Shown piece after piece: positions 1-10,827 of a stretch of 64,000 nt of DNA. Below the pieces are notes generated by a model that saw nothing but the letters and a program-made list of their open reading frames with translations, was not told where the DNA came from and did not search any database. This DNA is from Branchinecta lynchi (Eukaryota; Arthropoda; Branchiopoda; Anostraca; Branchinectidae). How positions within the stretch are numbered: position 1 is the stretch's first letter; every line of letters begins with the position of its first letter. Location of the stretch: positions 20,230,030 through 20,294,029 of the forward strand of contig JAKZAP010000016.1 in assembly GCA_023053575.1 (NCBI GenBank). Reading direction: 5' to 3'. The position numbers and the translations under genes were made by a program.

Positions 1-130
1 TATAAGAAGGGGTGGACAGAAAAACAAAACAAATTCTTCCACATAGCCTACTGCCGTTTGGCTAAATTTGTCAACATTTTATTTTTATAAAATATTTTGC
101 TTTTGTACGATTTTGTTTCTAGAGGCGCAT

Positions 131-355
131 TCTCGCCCTTCCCCGAGGACTCCTCGAGGAATCAAGGGGAGCGGCGAGAATAGATGGAGCCACTCACGTG
201 CGGACTCCATGTACGGAAAATAAACGAGAACATTGGGAATGCTTCCAAAATGGATTTTGTTTGAAACAAAAATATACAGTTACTGGAATTAGTCTGAATC
301 CACTTTAGTTTTGGTTTAGTTTATTCTAATTGTTCTTAATTAATTATACAATGCA
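131..355 (+). repeat. Dispersed 200-bp repeat, copy 1
   Basis: This stretch matches 3,100-3,305 over about 200 bp. Both contain an ACGAGAACA..GGGAATGCTTCC block, then AAAATGGATTTTGTT, then a GTTTATTCT(A/G)ATTGTT block and an AT-rich end with TACAATGCA or TACATTGCA. A third partial match lies at 3,433-3,480. No coding capacity or clear termini are visible, so the class is unknown. Bases 1-130 hold nothing recognisable. Confidence 0.7.
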
Positions 356-734
356 CCAGCACAACTTTAGGAGTTCATGAGCCTACTCATATGCAGTGTT
401 GCCACTATTTTCTGACTGAGCCCTTTGATAAATATTCTTTGAGCCCAAGCTGACTTTGAAACATTTATTCAAACAAATCCGTTGTAAACATTGTTTGAAT
501 AAATGGGCCCTTTGACTTTTTGCCGCAAAAACATGTGACAGCTATCAACCCCCCACAGTTGTCAGATCTGGTCAGGATGTGAAGTGGGACATGTGAAGCA
601 TGTGTTCTTTCCATACATCAAGTTTCATTCGGATCCGATTGCCCGTTTGAAAGTTTGCACATTTCGCATTCCCGTCTCTTCACTCCCCCCCACGATGGTG
701 GAATCTGCGAAGTGACTATTTCCAAGTAAGTTAA
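356..734. other. Non-genic stretch with repeat fragments
   Basis: No gene is seen. At 394 there is CAGTGTTGCCAC, the terminal motif of hAT-type MITEs found elsewhere in this window. At 479-507 there is a CCGTTGTAAACATTGTTTG block shared with 60,340. Bases 545-727 (TCAAGTTTCATTC, CACTCCCCCCCACGATGG, AAGTGACTATTTCCAA) are a diverged fragment of the Rep-E monomer that forms arrays at 21-31 kb. Confidence 0.55.
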
Positions 735-895
735 CGAGAAATGTCGCTGTATCGTGTTAATAACTATATACCCTCACTTTCTTACTTTATTTTGTATTTA
801 CTGGTGAGGAACCGGTCGCAGAATGCTAGCTTTGTAGAAGAAGCGAAAATCTGCAACACATCGCAGAATTCTGCGATCAGTGGCAATATTGGTCG
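735..895. repeat. hAT-like non-autonomous repeat fragment
   Basis: The block starting TTAACGAGAAAT and ending ATTCTGCGATCAGTGGCAA is repeated at 51,755-51,925 with about 80% identity by eye, and its end portion recurs in inverted form at 23,660-23,720. In the 51-kb copy the outer ends read CAGGTTGCCAC and GTGGCAACACC, the sort of CAGNGTTGCC termini seen in hAT-type MITEs. No 8-bp target duplication could be matched, so the superfamily is only suggested. Confidence 0.5.
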
Positions 896-1010
896 AAGCT
901 CGGACAAAAAAACCCGCCCCCCCCGGCGACTCCCCCCCACAAAAAAAAACTGGTATCACCCCCCCCCCCCCCCACGGCGAACCCCCCCCCCCCGTATAAA
1001 TAAAAAAGAC
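896..1010. repeat. C-rich homopolymer tract
   Basis: This is a run of C tracts broken by short A tracts (919-925, 933-940, 959-972, 984-993). Similar C or G runs occur at 1,422-1,439, 1,817-1,832 and 36,069-36,082. The proline- and glycine-rich ORFs read across it on both strands are composition artefacts. Such runs are also prone to sequencing-length error. Confidence 0.8.
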
Positions 1011-1502
1011 AATCCCAAAAGAATCTCCTAGTCCCAAATAATCCCTACGCTACGGATAGTACAAGGGATTAGCTGGGTACCCGGATTAGCTCATGTACGT
1101 ACTGACGGATAAGTAAGAGTAGGAATAACCTGGACGCAACTTCATTCGCAGACTTGCGACTGTGCAATAATGTCTTAAGTACAGTGGACATCCAGTAACA
1201 AGTGTAAGAATAAGCTTGTGCGTGCACAAAGGGTACGTATATGTGAAGCGAAGCTGGATGTGTTGTTAGTTCTGAATGCGTTAGGCGGTAGGCAGAACAA
1301 ATATATACAAGGGAGGGGAGTGTAAAACGAAGGTGAAGGTTGATGGAGCATTCACCTGAAGCTGTGGTCAGTGAGGGGTTTAAAGTGAAAGATCAAAACC
1401 CGTGCAACTCAGTGTAACAACCCCCCCCCCCCCCCCCCCACACAAATCCTTTTCCAATTACTTCCCCTTCTTGCCGAGGAAGCTGCAGTTAGTTGCCGTT
1501 AG
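1011..1502. other. No recognisable feature
   Basis: No gene is seen on either strand. The ORFs are short and interrupted. The stretch includes a C run at 1,422-1,439 and otherwise looks like unique or strongly decayed sequence. Confidence 0.5.
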
Positions 1503-1738
1503 TTTTTGGGATCCCAAAGCGTAAGTGGCGGGATACCTATGACATCGCAAAAGTTGTCCGTCTGTGCGCACTATAACTCTCGAAGGTTAGGTGATATTTT
1601 GATGAAACTTGGTGTGAGGATTCTTCGGGTCAAGAGCAAGGTCGTGCTCATGGGCTTTGTAGCCCATTTAGGGATGGGGGTTTAAGTTAAGGGGCAAATG
1701 AAATATTTTGGGATCCCATCGAAACCTTTGGTCTTGTT
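1503..1738 (-). mobile_element. Rep-A element, internally deleted
   Basis: Both element ends are present: the TTTTTGGGATCCCAAA end followed by GCGTAAGTGGCGGGATACC, and the GGGATCCCATCG end followed by AAACCTTTGGTCTTGTT. All of the internal 137-bp tandem monomers are missing, so this is a 236-bp minimal copy. It fixes the two termini, because the sequence on either side is unrelated to other copies. The conserved CGATAACTCTCGAAGG-like box and the T-rich edges are retained. Confidence 0.8.
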
Positions 1739-2042
1739 GTTGTACCAGTTGACACACTAAGATCACGGGAAGTCAATTTAAATATTTTGTATTTTGTATT
1801 AAATGTAAAGGATTTGGGGGGGGGGGGGGGGGTCGGCTTCCTGGCCGACGATCGAAAATTAAGTGTCTTTTTCTGAGTGTTTATGTGTTCTAGTTATTCT
1901 CCTTCATTTACTCCGTTTTTATCAAAATGCCGGGATATCAATAAACGTCTTACTTACTGCCTCCAACGGTGCTTACGAATCGCGCCACTAGAAGACATGA
2001 CCGTTGAATTGAGTCCCAGTTTTAGGTTCTCGTAATTTGGGA
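1739..2042. other. No gene; G tract
   Basis: No gene is seen. A run of about 16 G lies at 1,817-1,832, followed by AT-rich sequence of unknown origin. Confidence 0.5.
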
Positions 2043-2385
2043 GGGGGTGATCCAGATATTGCAATCGTGCGAATTCAACTTCTCTAAGAGTCGATCGCCC
2101 CTCACCCACCTCTCGCAAATATCAAGTTTCATTCCGACCCGATTCCCCGTTCTAAAGTCATACATACGCTATTATTCCGGATTCCCCCTCCCTCCATCCC
2201 CCCACGGTGGTCGGATCGGGGAAGAGACTATTTACAAGTAGTTTGGTCAGGTCCCTAATATGCCTGCCAAGTTTCATCGTTCTAGCACATCTGTAAGTGC
2301 CCTAACTGGTGATCACCGGACTGACCGAAAGACCGACGGAAAAGTGATTAGTATATGGCACTTGTCCGGAAGGCAAGTGCCATGA
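2043..2385 (+). mobile_element. Rep-E element, 5'-truncated, with 3' hairpin
   Basis: The right-hand module of Rep-E is present: ATCAAGTTTCATTCCGACC, a TCCCCC(T/A)CC-rich block, TGCCAAGTTTCATCG, a short GACCGA run, and the terminal hairpin at 2,354-2,383. The hairpin arms are TATGGCACTTG and CAAGTGCCAT with loop TCCGGAAGG. The left end and most monomers are missing. Confidence 0.75.
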
Positions 2386-2416
2386 ACAAGATCTGGCAGC
2401 TCATATGGCACTCGCA

Positions 2417-2905
2417 GTGTTACCAAGTGTGACACTTTTGGTGCCTTTTCAATACTTTTTGCCTCTGGGTGACACCATGACACTTTTTCTCTGAAAGTGC
2501 TTTTTTTACGAATGATAGATTTTAGGTCAGAAAAACACTTTTTCATTTACCGCCCCCCAAAACATGTACTTTACTTTGATGTAGTACACAAAAACAGTCT
2601 GAAGCCAGGGCCGTATCCAGGAGGGGGTGGGGGGGGGGGATGACCCCCCTCGAAACATAGAAAACTTCTTATAGGCTTTTCCCTCTGATCTATGTCTTTT
2701 TTGTACTTTTTTGTCAAACCGGCAGGCAACGGCCCCCTCCCGAAATAAATTCCTAGATACGGACCTGTCACGAAGCCTTAAATAAAGCTCATTTCCGATT
2801 AAATTTTGTTACAAAACTATGGTGTAAATTTTTAAATTCAATAATTGCCAATTATTCGACTTTTTTGAGGGGCTTTTCAAGTCGAGCTCTTGGCAACCGT
2901 GCCCC
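2417..2905. mobile_element. Possible hAT-like MITE
   Basis: The left edge reads CAGTGTTACCAAGTGTG and the right edge reads CTCTTGGCAACCGTG, which are imperfect inverted repeats of the CAGNGTTGCCA type. The left edge interrupts a Rep-E-like AGCTCATATGGCACT motif at 2,401. The flanks do not show a matching 8-bp duplication, so the right boundary is uncertain. Bases 2,627-2,638 are a G run. Confidence 0.35.
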
Positions 2906-3099
2906 CTCTTCCTCCGCACCGAATTTGGAAAACGGTTGATCAATCAGATCGGAGATGGCTGGCATTTCTTGCATCTTCAAACGAAAGATAAGTGAAGGGG
3001 ATCAGTTTATCCGCGGAAAATTTCTTCAGCAGGCGGGACATACGTCCGAGGATAAAAGCAAGAGCTACTGCAAAAAGATCTCTCGAAAAAAGATACGAT

Positions 3100-3305
3100 C
3101 CCAACTCCTCGGGGAATCAAAGGGAACGGCGAGAATAAAGGAGTCGACTCACACACACTCCGCGCACGGAAACGAGAACACGGGGAATGCTTCCAAAATG
3201 GATTTTGTTAAAAAAAAATATTCAATTGACGAAATTAGTCTGGATCCACTGTATTCTTGGTTTTGTTTATTCTGATTGTTCAATTAATTTTACATTGCAT
3301 CAACA
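3100..3305 (+). repeat. Dispersed 200-bp repeat, copy 2
   Basis: Second copy of the repeat at 131-355: the GGGAATCAAAGGGAACGGCG, ACGAGAACACGGGGAATGC and AAAATGGATTTTGTTA blocks occur in the same order. The small ORF at 2,955-3,275 runs through it and is not considered a gene. Confidence 0.7.
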
Positions 3306-3485
3306 GCAGCAAAAATTGATTCCCCTCCGAATCTGAAAGGGAGTCCTCTTTGATGACGTGATGATAATCGGAACATTCCCCGTCCCTGGCGAGTCACAAA
3401 ATACGGGGAATTAGCCCCTGGGACTAACAAAAACACGTGGACTCCTCAAGAGGAGTCGTTGGGGAACGGCGAGAACACGCTTATA

Positions 3486-3885
3486 TATCAAGAGATGGGC
3501 GAATCCGGATTAGAATCCAGGATTTTTCCTTTTGGCCGGATTCGAATCTTCTGCTTGTCAGGCTGGATTCGGATTCGGATTCCAAACCCTCAATTTTACG
3601 AATCAGCTCAAATTCCTAGACCATCTTTCCAGTTTCTGTTTTCCAATTTCTACAAGGTTTGCCTAGGCAATCCAACTTTTTGGTCTACACCTCCAACCAT
3701 CCTGGGTAATCTATCAAGTTAACTGATACCAGTGCCTTTTGTCACCTCTGATTTTTTAAACCATAACCTATGTACATGATTTATTTGATTTTAATTAAGG
3801 GTCGTATTCGAATCCTCAGCATGAAATGGTGGATTCAGAATCGGATTCGTACCTAGCCCTGGATTCGGATTCGAATCCGAGCTCT
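3486..3885. repeat. GGATTC-rich repeat with inverted ends
   Basis: Short GGATTC/GAATCC motifs are concentrated at both ends (3,495-3,585 and 3,790-3,885) in opposite sense, with an AT-rich middle. The left edge reads ATGGGCGAATCCGGATT and the right edge reads TGGATTCGGATTCGAATCC. This is the layout of a small foldback element or MITE, but the exact ends and target duplication are not resolved. Confidence 0.45.
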
Positions 3886-4459
3886 GGCTGCCTGGACTCG
3901 GCATTTTGGGACAATAACCTTTGAGTAAGAGAAGTTTGGACAGGAATCTGGAATGCCGGACGAGATCTGAGCAAAGTAACGGAAGACCTTCCATTAAGGA
4001 AATTCCGCACTGTCAAAAGTTTGATAATGACGCAAAAGTTTGATACAAGGATGAGCATCCTTTTCTTAATTGTTCTGATGGATACCGAGAACCTCATCCC
4101 AAGTTCAAAATACCTCATAAAATTCCTCTCAGATTAGTTCTTTTTTGGCCGCTAGGTACGCATCGTAAAGAAAACAAAAACACATTACTTCTTGGTGTAC
4201 GTTTATCCAGGTCTGATTAAGTCTTTGATTCATGTCGGAAGAGAAGGTGGGAGACACTATCATTTTCGATGGGTCGGATTTTTACGAACACACTGTTACC
4301 TTTGTTTTCACCAAAATCCTCACGGTAGCCAACGTTATCCAGAAATTACTTGAACACAATTCACTCCTGAACGCCAATCCGCCATTGCTAATTAACTATT
4401 CATTGATCTCCCGACGCTTGTCAAGAAGATCGTGTGGCGTGTAAGAGGATTAAAACAAC
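3886..4459. other. No recognisable gene
   Basis: An ORF of 70 codons at 4,232-4,444 (+) and one of 100 codons at 3,816-4,118 (-) are present, but neither resembles a known family and neither has splice or start context that would support it. Confidence 0.45.
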
Positions 4460-4462
4460 TAA

Positions 4463-5294
4463 AAGCGAGGCTTCACCTTCCAGATTTTTCTTCCGGATCC
4501 CAGACCGCCGTTTTTGTCGAGACGGATCTGGAAGGTGAAGGAAGGCCCCAAACATAACATGGAAGGCCCCAAACATAACATGTGCAAAAATATGGAGCCT
4601 GATCCCAGTGAGCTGAGAGGTAGGAGCTCTCTTGCGTCATTTAAAAAAAAAGTAAAAAATCATTTATTAGCATTACAGAAGAATAATTAAATAAGGTCTG
4701 ATAAAATAAAATAAAAAAAGAAAAAAAATATGCTTAAGAATAAAATAATAATAACTTCTTCTTTTTTTTATGATGGGGTGGCTTCCCCAGGGGCAAGGTG
4801 CAGGAAGGTAATTGGTTAGTTTTTTTGTTTTGTTTTTTGAGAGGCAAGGTTGTGTCTGAGAGCAGGAGCAGTGACCACTCTGCGTATTATGTTTAAAATG
4901 TAATGATTGTGGTTCTCGGCGTCCAGAAATGGACTGAGTGTTTTGTTTATGTATGATTTATTTTGTATTTGTTAATAAACCCATTGAACTTGACTTGGAA
5001 GCCAGGCCAAAAAGGTCTAGAAGTCCGGGGTGTTGGACATCCCAGATTCCGGATGTCTGGAAGGTGCCATAGAGGCAACGCGTTCGAGAGACACTAAAAA
5101 TATGCAGATGGCGGAAGAAAAGGGAAAGTGATTGACAGTTGTGACTGGGATCCAAGAGATATTTGAAATGTAAAGGGGACATCTAGGAAATGCTGAAGAA
5201 CAGCAAATTTAGATTATCATGAAAATCTGGAAGGGTTGTCTTGACTATGCGGAAGGCCCGGACGTATGGTAATCTGGAAGGTGAAGCCTGGCTT
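4463..5294 (-). mobile_element. MITE-1 copy 1 (TAA target), interrupted
   Basis: The terminal inverted repeats are AAGCGAGGCTTCACCTTCC at the left and GGAAGGTGAAGCCTGGCTT at the right. TAA flanks the element on both sides (4,460-4,462 and 5,295-5,297). The same structure with TAA flanks occurs at 13,745-14,122, in the opposite orientation. A 3-bp TWA duplication is the PIF/Harbinger pattern, so that superfamily is inferred. The copy is interrupted at 4,541-4,997 by a retrotransposon 3' end. Confidence 0.75.
4541..4997 (+). mobile_element. Non-LTR retrotransposon 3' end inside MITE-1
   Basis: This insert is absent from MITE-1 copy 2. GAAG lies just left of it (4,537-4,540) and again just right of it (4,998-5,001), consistent with a short target duplication. 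It begins with a 21-bp direct duplication (4,541-4,561 and 4,562-4,582). It then encodes the tail of a reverse transcriptase (an RGRSSLASFKKKVKNHLL-like segment and a stop), followed by a 3' UTR with TTAATAAACCC and a short TTGACTTG tail. The clade cannot be assigned from so short a fragment. Confidence 0.65.
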
Positions 5295-5593
5295 TAAGTA
5301 TATCACCAGGTGGACGTTTAGATATGTCGGAAGAAGAAATCATCGGCCAGTTTGACATTTTCTGGTCTCGGAAGCTGAATATTATTTAGCTCCGTTTCAG
5401 AATCTTCAAGAAATCCCTTAACGAATTTAGTATAATTTACGGCGTTTGTTTACTGTGATCTAGTTTACATCCTTAATTCTTTGGATTCTTGGGAATTAAC
5501 AAGAAAAACAGAAAACAAAATACTTAAAGAAATCGATAATGCAAATAACTAGTTTAATTTTCCTACTCATTTTCCATACGCCTGCTACAATAT
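5295..5593. other. No recognisable feature
   Basis: Short AT-rich stretch between MITE-1 and Rep-A with no credible ORF. Confidence 0.4.
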
Positions 5594-6617
5594 CAAGACC
5601 AAAGGTGTCGATGGGATCCCAAAAATCTAATATTTGATTCAGACAATAGGGTCTTGTCTTCGCCAGATCCAGTCTTCGCCAGGCTAATCATCAGAGAAAA
5701 CCAAGTTCAGATATACCTCTATAAGCCATATCTATTTTGACGATACTGACCGAACTTCCTGCTTTTTCCGAGCAAACTACTAGTCCAGCAAAAAAAGAAA
5801 ATTCAGAAACAAATCCAGTGTCGTTGATGTTGGAACAAATCCAACATCTAATCAACTTTGAATAAAAGTTTGACTCACAAAAAAAAAATCCGGTTACAAC
5901 CGGATTCCGGACTAATTATGTGTCCGGTTAAAAAATGATTGTCATATACAGACTCAGCCTCTCTTCTTACCCCTTACTCTGTCATCTAATCAAACTTTTG
6001 CTTTTATCAAATTACCGGATTCACCGGATTCCGGGTGAACTAGTTGTTCGGCGAGAAAATGATTTTCACCTTCGTGTTCAGCATGTCTTTTTACTCCAGG
6101 ATCGAACATTTAATCAACTTCAAATGAAACTTTTACTTTTAACCAGCTTTCCGGTTTTTGCCGGATTCCGGACATACTACTTCTTCGGAGAGGAAATGGT
6201 TTTTACGATCGTGTTCAGCATGTCTTCTTACCCCGAAATCGACCATTTAATCAGCTTCATATAAAACTTTTACTTTTAACCAGCTTTCCGGTTTCGCCGG
6301 ATTCCGGACGAACTACTTGTCCGGCGAGAAAATGGTTTTCACTATCGTGCTCAGCATGTCTTCTTACACCATACTCGACTATCACATTAGCTGTTTAAAA
6401 ATATTTTGTTTGTTCCTTAATTTGAACCCCCTCCCCCACCCCTAAATGTAGGGCTACAGAGCCTATCTACGAACTTGACCTTACCCTTGAACCCTCACAC
6501 CAAGTTTCATCAAAATGTCTCATTTCCTTCGAGAGTAAAAGCGCGCACAGACGGACAGACGGACAACTTTTGCGATGTCATAGGTATCCCTCCACTTACG
6601 TTTTGGGATCCCAAAAA
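5594..6617 (+). mobile_element. Rep-A element, complete
   Basis: The element runs from a CAAGACCAAAGGTGTCG end with GGGATCCCAAAAATC just inside it, through about four monomers of 136-137 bp, to a terminal module. Monomers are marked by CAGCATGTC at 6,079, 6,216 and 6,352, each with a CCGG..CCGGATTCCGG block. The terminal module has CACCAAGTTTCATCAAAATG, AGACGGACAGACGGACAAC, TGCGATGTCATAGGTATCCC and the palindromic end TTTTGGGATCCCAAAA. It has no coding capacity. The layout (internal tandem array, related end motifs, palindromic end, T-rich insertion edges) resembles Helentron-derived non-autonomous elements, which is inference. Confidence 0.8.
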
Positions 6618-7074
6618 CCTTTTGTTAGATCCAAAGTCAAACTATGATTCCATCCTCCCCATGTTTGGCGCTTCCGACCTGCGCCGCTAGATGACCCAGC
6701 GGCCGGATCGAGCCGTGGCTTCTTCCTGGGTCTTGGGGTGGGGGGTCTAGATGTTGGAAGTGCTAGAATCAGGGGGGGACTGGTATGAAATCTGAGGACC
6801 CCTAGCCTAAAATCTGGCCTTTTTCGGAAAAAAGACCCACCCACCCCCGCCTGGCTGGTATGAAATCTGAGACCGCTAGGGGTACCCCAATACCTGCCGC
6901 AAAAATCGGCATAAAAAAAAAAATATTGCACACACCACCCCCAATAGCAGGGTGTGTAGCATATCGTTCGATTCCAAATCACAAGGTTAAAAGTATGCTG
7001 TACTCCTTTTATTATTATCACGAAGACTATCCAAGTAAAAAGCTTATTCCAGCAGACCTGAAGGATTTTTTTAA
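6618..7074. repeat. Short repeat around GGACTGGTATGAAATCTGAG
   Basis: The motif GGACTGGTATGAAATCTGAG occurs at 6,778, and its core again at 6,853 and in inverted form at 11,757-11,783. A 212-codon minus-strand ORF (6,596-7,234) spans this region and the start of a Rep-A. It has no recognisable domain and is treated as chance. Confidence 0.5.
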
Positions 7075-10000
7075 GTTTTCGGGATCCCAAAACGTAAGTG
7101 GAGGGATACCTGTGACATCGCAAAAATATCCGTCTGTCCGTCTGTCTGTGAGCACGATAACTCTCGAAGGGAATGAGATATTTTGATGAACTTGGTATAA
7201 GGGTTCTTTGGGTCAAGGGTAAGGTCAAGTTCATTGATGGGCTTTGTAGCCCTACATTTAGGGGTGGGGGAGGGGGTTCAAATTAAAGGGCAAAAAAATA
7301 TTTTTAAACAGCTAATATGATAGCCGATTATGGGGTAAGAAGACATGCTGAACACGATGGTGAAAACCATTTTGTCATCGGACAACTATTTTTGCCCGGA
7401 ATCCGGCCAAAACCGGAAAAACTGTTAAAAGTAAAAGTTTTATTTGAAGTTCGATTTAGGAATAAGAAGACATGCTGAACGCGATGGTGAAAACCATTTT
7501 ATCGCCGGACATGTAGTTCGTGCGGAATCCGGCAAAACCCGGAAAGTTGGTTAAAAGTAAAAGTGTTAGTTGAAGTTGATTAAATGTTCCGGATTCTGGT
7601 TGTAACCGGATTTTTTTAATAAGTTAAAGTTTTATTTGAAGTTGATTAGATGTTCTTTTTATAGAGATAAGGATATACGTTGACAATTAGTTCACTCAGA
7701 ATTCGGCCACAACCGGAAATTTGACAGAAGTAAAGCAGGAAGCTTCGGTCAGTGTCGTCAAAATAGATATTGCTTAAAGAGGTATAATTGAACCTGGTTT
7801 TCTCTGATGATTAGCCTGGCGAAGACTGGATCTGGCGCAGACAAGACTCAATTGCCTGAATCTTTGACTGACTTACTTGACTTATGTCTTCTGCCGGGCC
7901 TCGCTCAGCGTAGAGAGTGATGTCAGCCTCCTCCATGTGATGCGATCAGCAGCTAGCGCTGGTGCGTCGTGGGTGTCGATGTTTGCCAGCTTCAAGTATT
8001 TGGAAAGACTATCGGACCAGCGATTTTCGGTCTGCCACGGGGTCGTTTCCAGCCGGCTTTCTGCGGGGTTGAGTCTAGCACGATTTTGCATGTAGGTGTG
8101 AAGGCATTCTGAGGACGTGACCGTACCATCGTAGAGTGCGCTGTGCAATTTGGATGGAGAACAGTGTCTGCTGCGTTGTCTGCAATAGCTTCTCATTGCT
8201 GACGAAGTCGAACCATCTCAGGCCCTCTATCCTCCTAAGGCTTTTCGTCTGGAAAACGTCTACAGTCTTGAGAGCTGTGATTGTATCCGGCCAAGTCTCT
8301 GTTCCATAAAGAACTACAGACCCGACCAGGGCGTTGAAGATTCGCAGCTTCGTGTTCCGACTAAAACTTGGTTTCCGCCAAAGGTGACGGTTTAACCTTC
8401 CCATTGCAGCAGATGCCTTGGCTATTCTTGCTTGTAGTTCAGGGAGAAGTGAGCCGTCTGCAGCAATGACAGAGCCCAAGTAGGTGAACTGCTGAACCAC
8501 GTCGACAGTAGTTGTTTGGTCCAGGGCCACAGGAGGATTGGTGTTGCTAGAAGATGGATCTACGACCTTAATTTTGGTTTTGTCCCAATTGACATGTAGT
8601 CCTACTTTCGCAGCTTCTTCTTGAAGGATGTGAAGTGCTTCCACCAGTTGGTCCATGGATTGCGCCATGAGCGCCAGGTCGTCGGCAAAGTCGGCGTCCG
8701 AGAGGATGCGATCACCCAATTTGAGTCCAAATCGAAGCCTTGAGGTCGTCTTCGCCATGTCGTGGTCTATGATGACGTTGAACAGTTCTGGCGCAACGGC
8801 ACGACCTTGCCGAACCCCTGTAGAAATTCGGAAGAACAGGCTTCGTCGGCTGTTAACTTGGACGCAGCTCTCGGTCTCGTGATGGAGGGCTTCGAAAAGT
8901 CTGCAGTACTTGTCTGGCAGGCCGATGGACTTCAAGATGTTCTACAGGACATCCCGGTCGATTGAATCGAAGGCAGCTCGGAAGTCGACAAAGGCCATGA
9001 ATGCTTTCTGTCGAAACTCTCTGGTTTTCTCCACTACTTGACGGACTGTGAATATTTACTCTGTGGTCGATCGCTCTGACATAAAACCCGCTTGTTCTGG
9101 TCACCGGATTCGGCGGATAATGTTTTGGCAACGATCCAGAAGCACCATAGAGAAGAGCTTGCCAGGTACTGAGAGAAGGGTTATTCCCTGGTAATTGGCA
9201 CAGTCACTTCGCCTGCCTTTTCTCTTCCATAAGGGGATGATGATTCCTCTTCGCCAGTCTTCCGGAATGACCTCCGTTTCCCACACAACAGAGAAGAGAG
9301 CCTGCAGAAGAACAAGCACAACTGGGCCCGCATATTCAGCAACTCCGAACTTATGCCGCATACACCAGAGGCCTTGTTGTTCTTCAGCCTATGCATCGCG
9401 CTTCTTATTTCTACGGTGCTAAATGGTTCAGTGGGAGATCGCCAAGTTCGATGGCTGGGCTGGAAGACTGACGGAGTCTTTCGTCTACTGCTACAGGGGG
9501 AGTAGTGCTGTTCAGGTGCGAGCAGAAATGTTTCTTCCAGCGATCGAGGCACGAGCTTTCATCCGAAAGAAGAGTCCCGTCTCTTGAAAAGACGGGTCCC
9601 AGTGTAGGAGCCTTGCTTTCTGTGAGATCTCGAAGATGCTTGAAGAGACTGCCTATGTCTTTCTTCCTTGCCGCTTCCTCGATTTCGTCAGCTTTATTTC
9701 GGACGATCTTCGCTCGGTCTCGGTGGATGAGTTTGTTACGGATACCATTTAGCTTCCTGTAAGACGCCATGTCATCATGTAGTCTGGCCTTCCGCCTCAG
9801 TTCTATGACATGCGAAGTTTCTTCTGAAACCCAAGCTTTTTTGGGGCGCCTCTTCTTGCCTAGAACTAGTTGTGCGGCTTCGTTCGTTTGAGACTTGAAG
9901 TACTTCCAGGCATCTTCGCTGTTGGTGAGTGTGTGAAGTAGCTCAAACCGGTTAGATGCCTCGACGGCATACTTTCGCTTGGCATCCGACTCCTTCAGTT

Positions 10001-10640
10001 TCAAGACATCAATGACGGTTGGCCTCGTTTCTGACCGTTGGGCTTTCAGGCGAAGCTGAACTTCCGCGCAGAGAAGTCTGTGGTCAGCGTTTCCGAGCTC
10101 GGCTGATCTGTACGTTGTGCAATTCCTCAGCGAGGACCTCCAGCGCTTCGAGATGATGACATAGTCGATAATTTTTTTCGTGCGGCCATCGTTGCTGTAC
10201 CACGTATGTTGGTGGATGGTTTTGTGCTGGAAGTAGGTGGTTGCAACAACAAGGTCGTGAGATCTGCTGAGCTCGAGTAGGCGCAGACCATTGTCATTGA
10301 GGGGGTCTGGCGTTACGGGTCCTATGGTGCCTCTCCTTACGCCGGCGTCATCTCTTACTGTTGCGTTGAAGTCCACAAGCAGAACGCTGATGTCGTGGGG
10401 GGATACGCTTCTGAGTGTTCTGGAGAGCTCAGCATAAAAATTTCTGTTTTGATGTCGTCGTCGGAATCGTTCGTCGGAGCATAACACACTAGAACTGTAA
10501 TTTTGCCATGTTTGTGTTGGAAACGTGCTTTCATAAGTCTGTCTGAAATCACTTCGTGAGACAACAGGCACTTTCTTGCAAGACTGTTAAGCGCAAGGCC
10601 GATAAATTTTTGGTATCCCATCGAAACCTTTGGTCTTGTT
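7075..10640 (-). mobile_element. Rep-A element split by an RTE-like insertion
   Basis: The left part (7,075-7,863) runs from TTTTCGGGATCCCAAAACG through the monomers to ACTCAATTGCCTGAATC. The right part (10,604-10,640) continues with AAATTTTTGGTATCCCATCG and AAACCTTTGGTCTTGTT, which is exactly the expected remaining end of the element. The 2.74 kb between them is a non-LTR retrotransposon. The Rep-A copy is therefore older than the retrotransposon insertion. Confidence 0.85.
7864..10603 (-). pseudogene. RTE-like non-LTR retrotransposon, 5'-truncated
   Basis: Read on the minus strand this is an APE endonuclease, a reverse transcriptase and a C-terminal extension, spread over several frames. 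The endonuclease starts mid-domain at about 10,595 and includes VCYAPTNDSDD, VDFNA, HTWYSNDGRTKKIIDYVI and ADHRLL. The RT part has NKASGVCGISSELLN, a TEVIPEDWRRGIIIPLWKRKG block, FVDFRAAFDSIDR, TGVRQGRAVAPELF and the catalytic DADFADDLALM. The C-terminus has LRWYGHVLRMP, typical of RTE-related proteins. The coding region ends at 7,882 and is followed by a very short 3' end with a TAAGTCAAGTAAGTCAGTC tail. The 5' truncation is the usual mark of target-primed reverse transcription. Frameshifts near 10,450, 9,450, 9,100 and 8,080, plus stops, make it inactive. The exact clade (RTE, RTE-X or a relative) is not settled. Confidence 0.85.
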
Positions 10641-10827
10641 ATACCCGGATCCTGGTAACCTTTTTTTTTTCATGTTTCCGTTCAAGAGAGGGGTGAAGTA
10701 AAAACTAATAACGTCAATTTTATTTTTTCAAGAAAAGTGTGTTTTTCCGATCTTTAGTAGCACGAAACGGTCTGTCAACCCTGTATCTTATTCTTTGAAG
10801 GGCACCCATATAAACCACTACAGTAAG
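10641..10827. other. Short AT-rich gap between two Rep-A copies
   Basis: Nothing recognisable is seen apart from a T run at 10,663-10,670. Confidence 0.4.

Noticed and set aside
798..1037. Proline- or glycine-rich peptides at the C runs
   Set aside because: They are translations of homopolymer tracts on both strands with no conservation.
6596..7234. 212-codon minus ORF
   Set aside because: It spans the ends of two different Rep-A copies and the sequence between them and has no recognisable domain, so it is chance.
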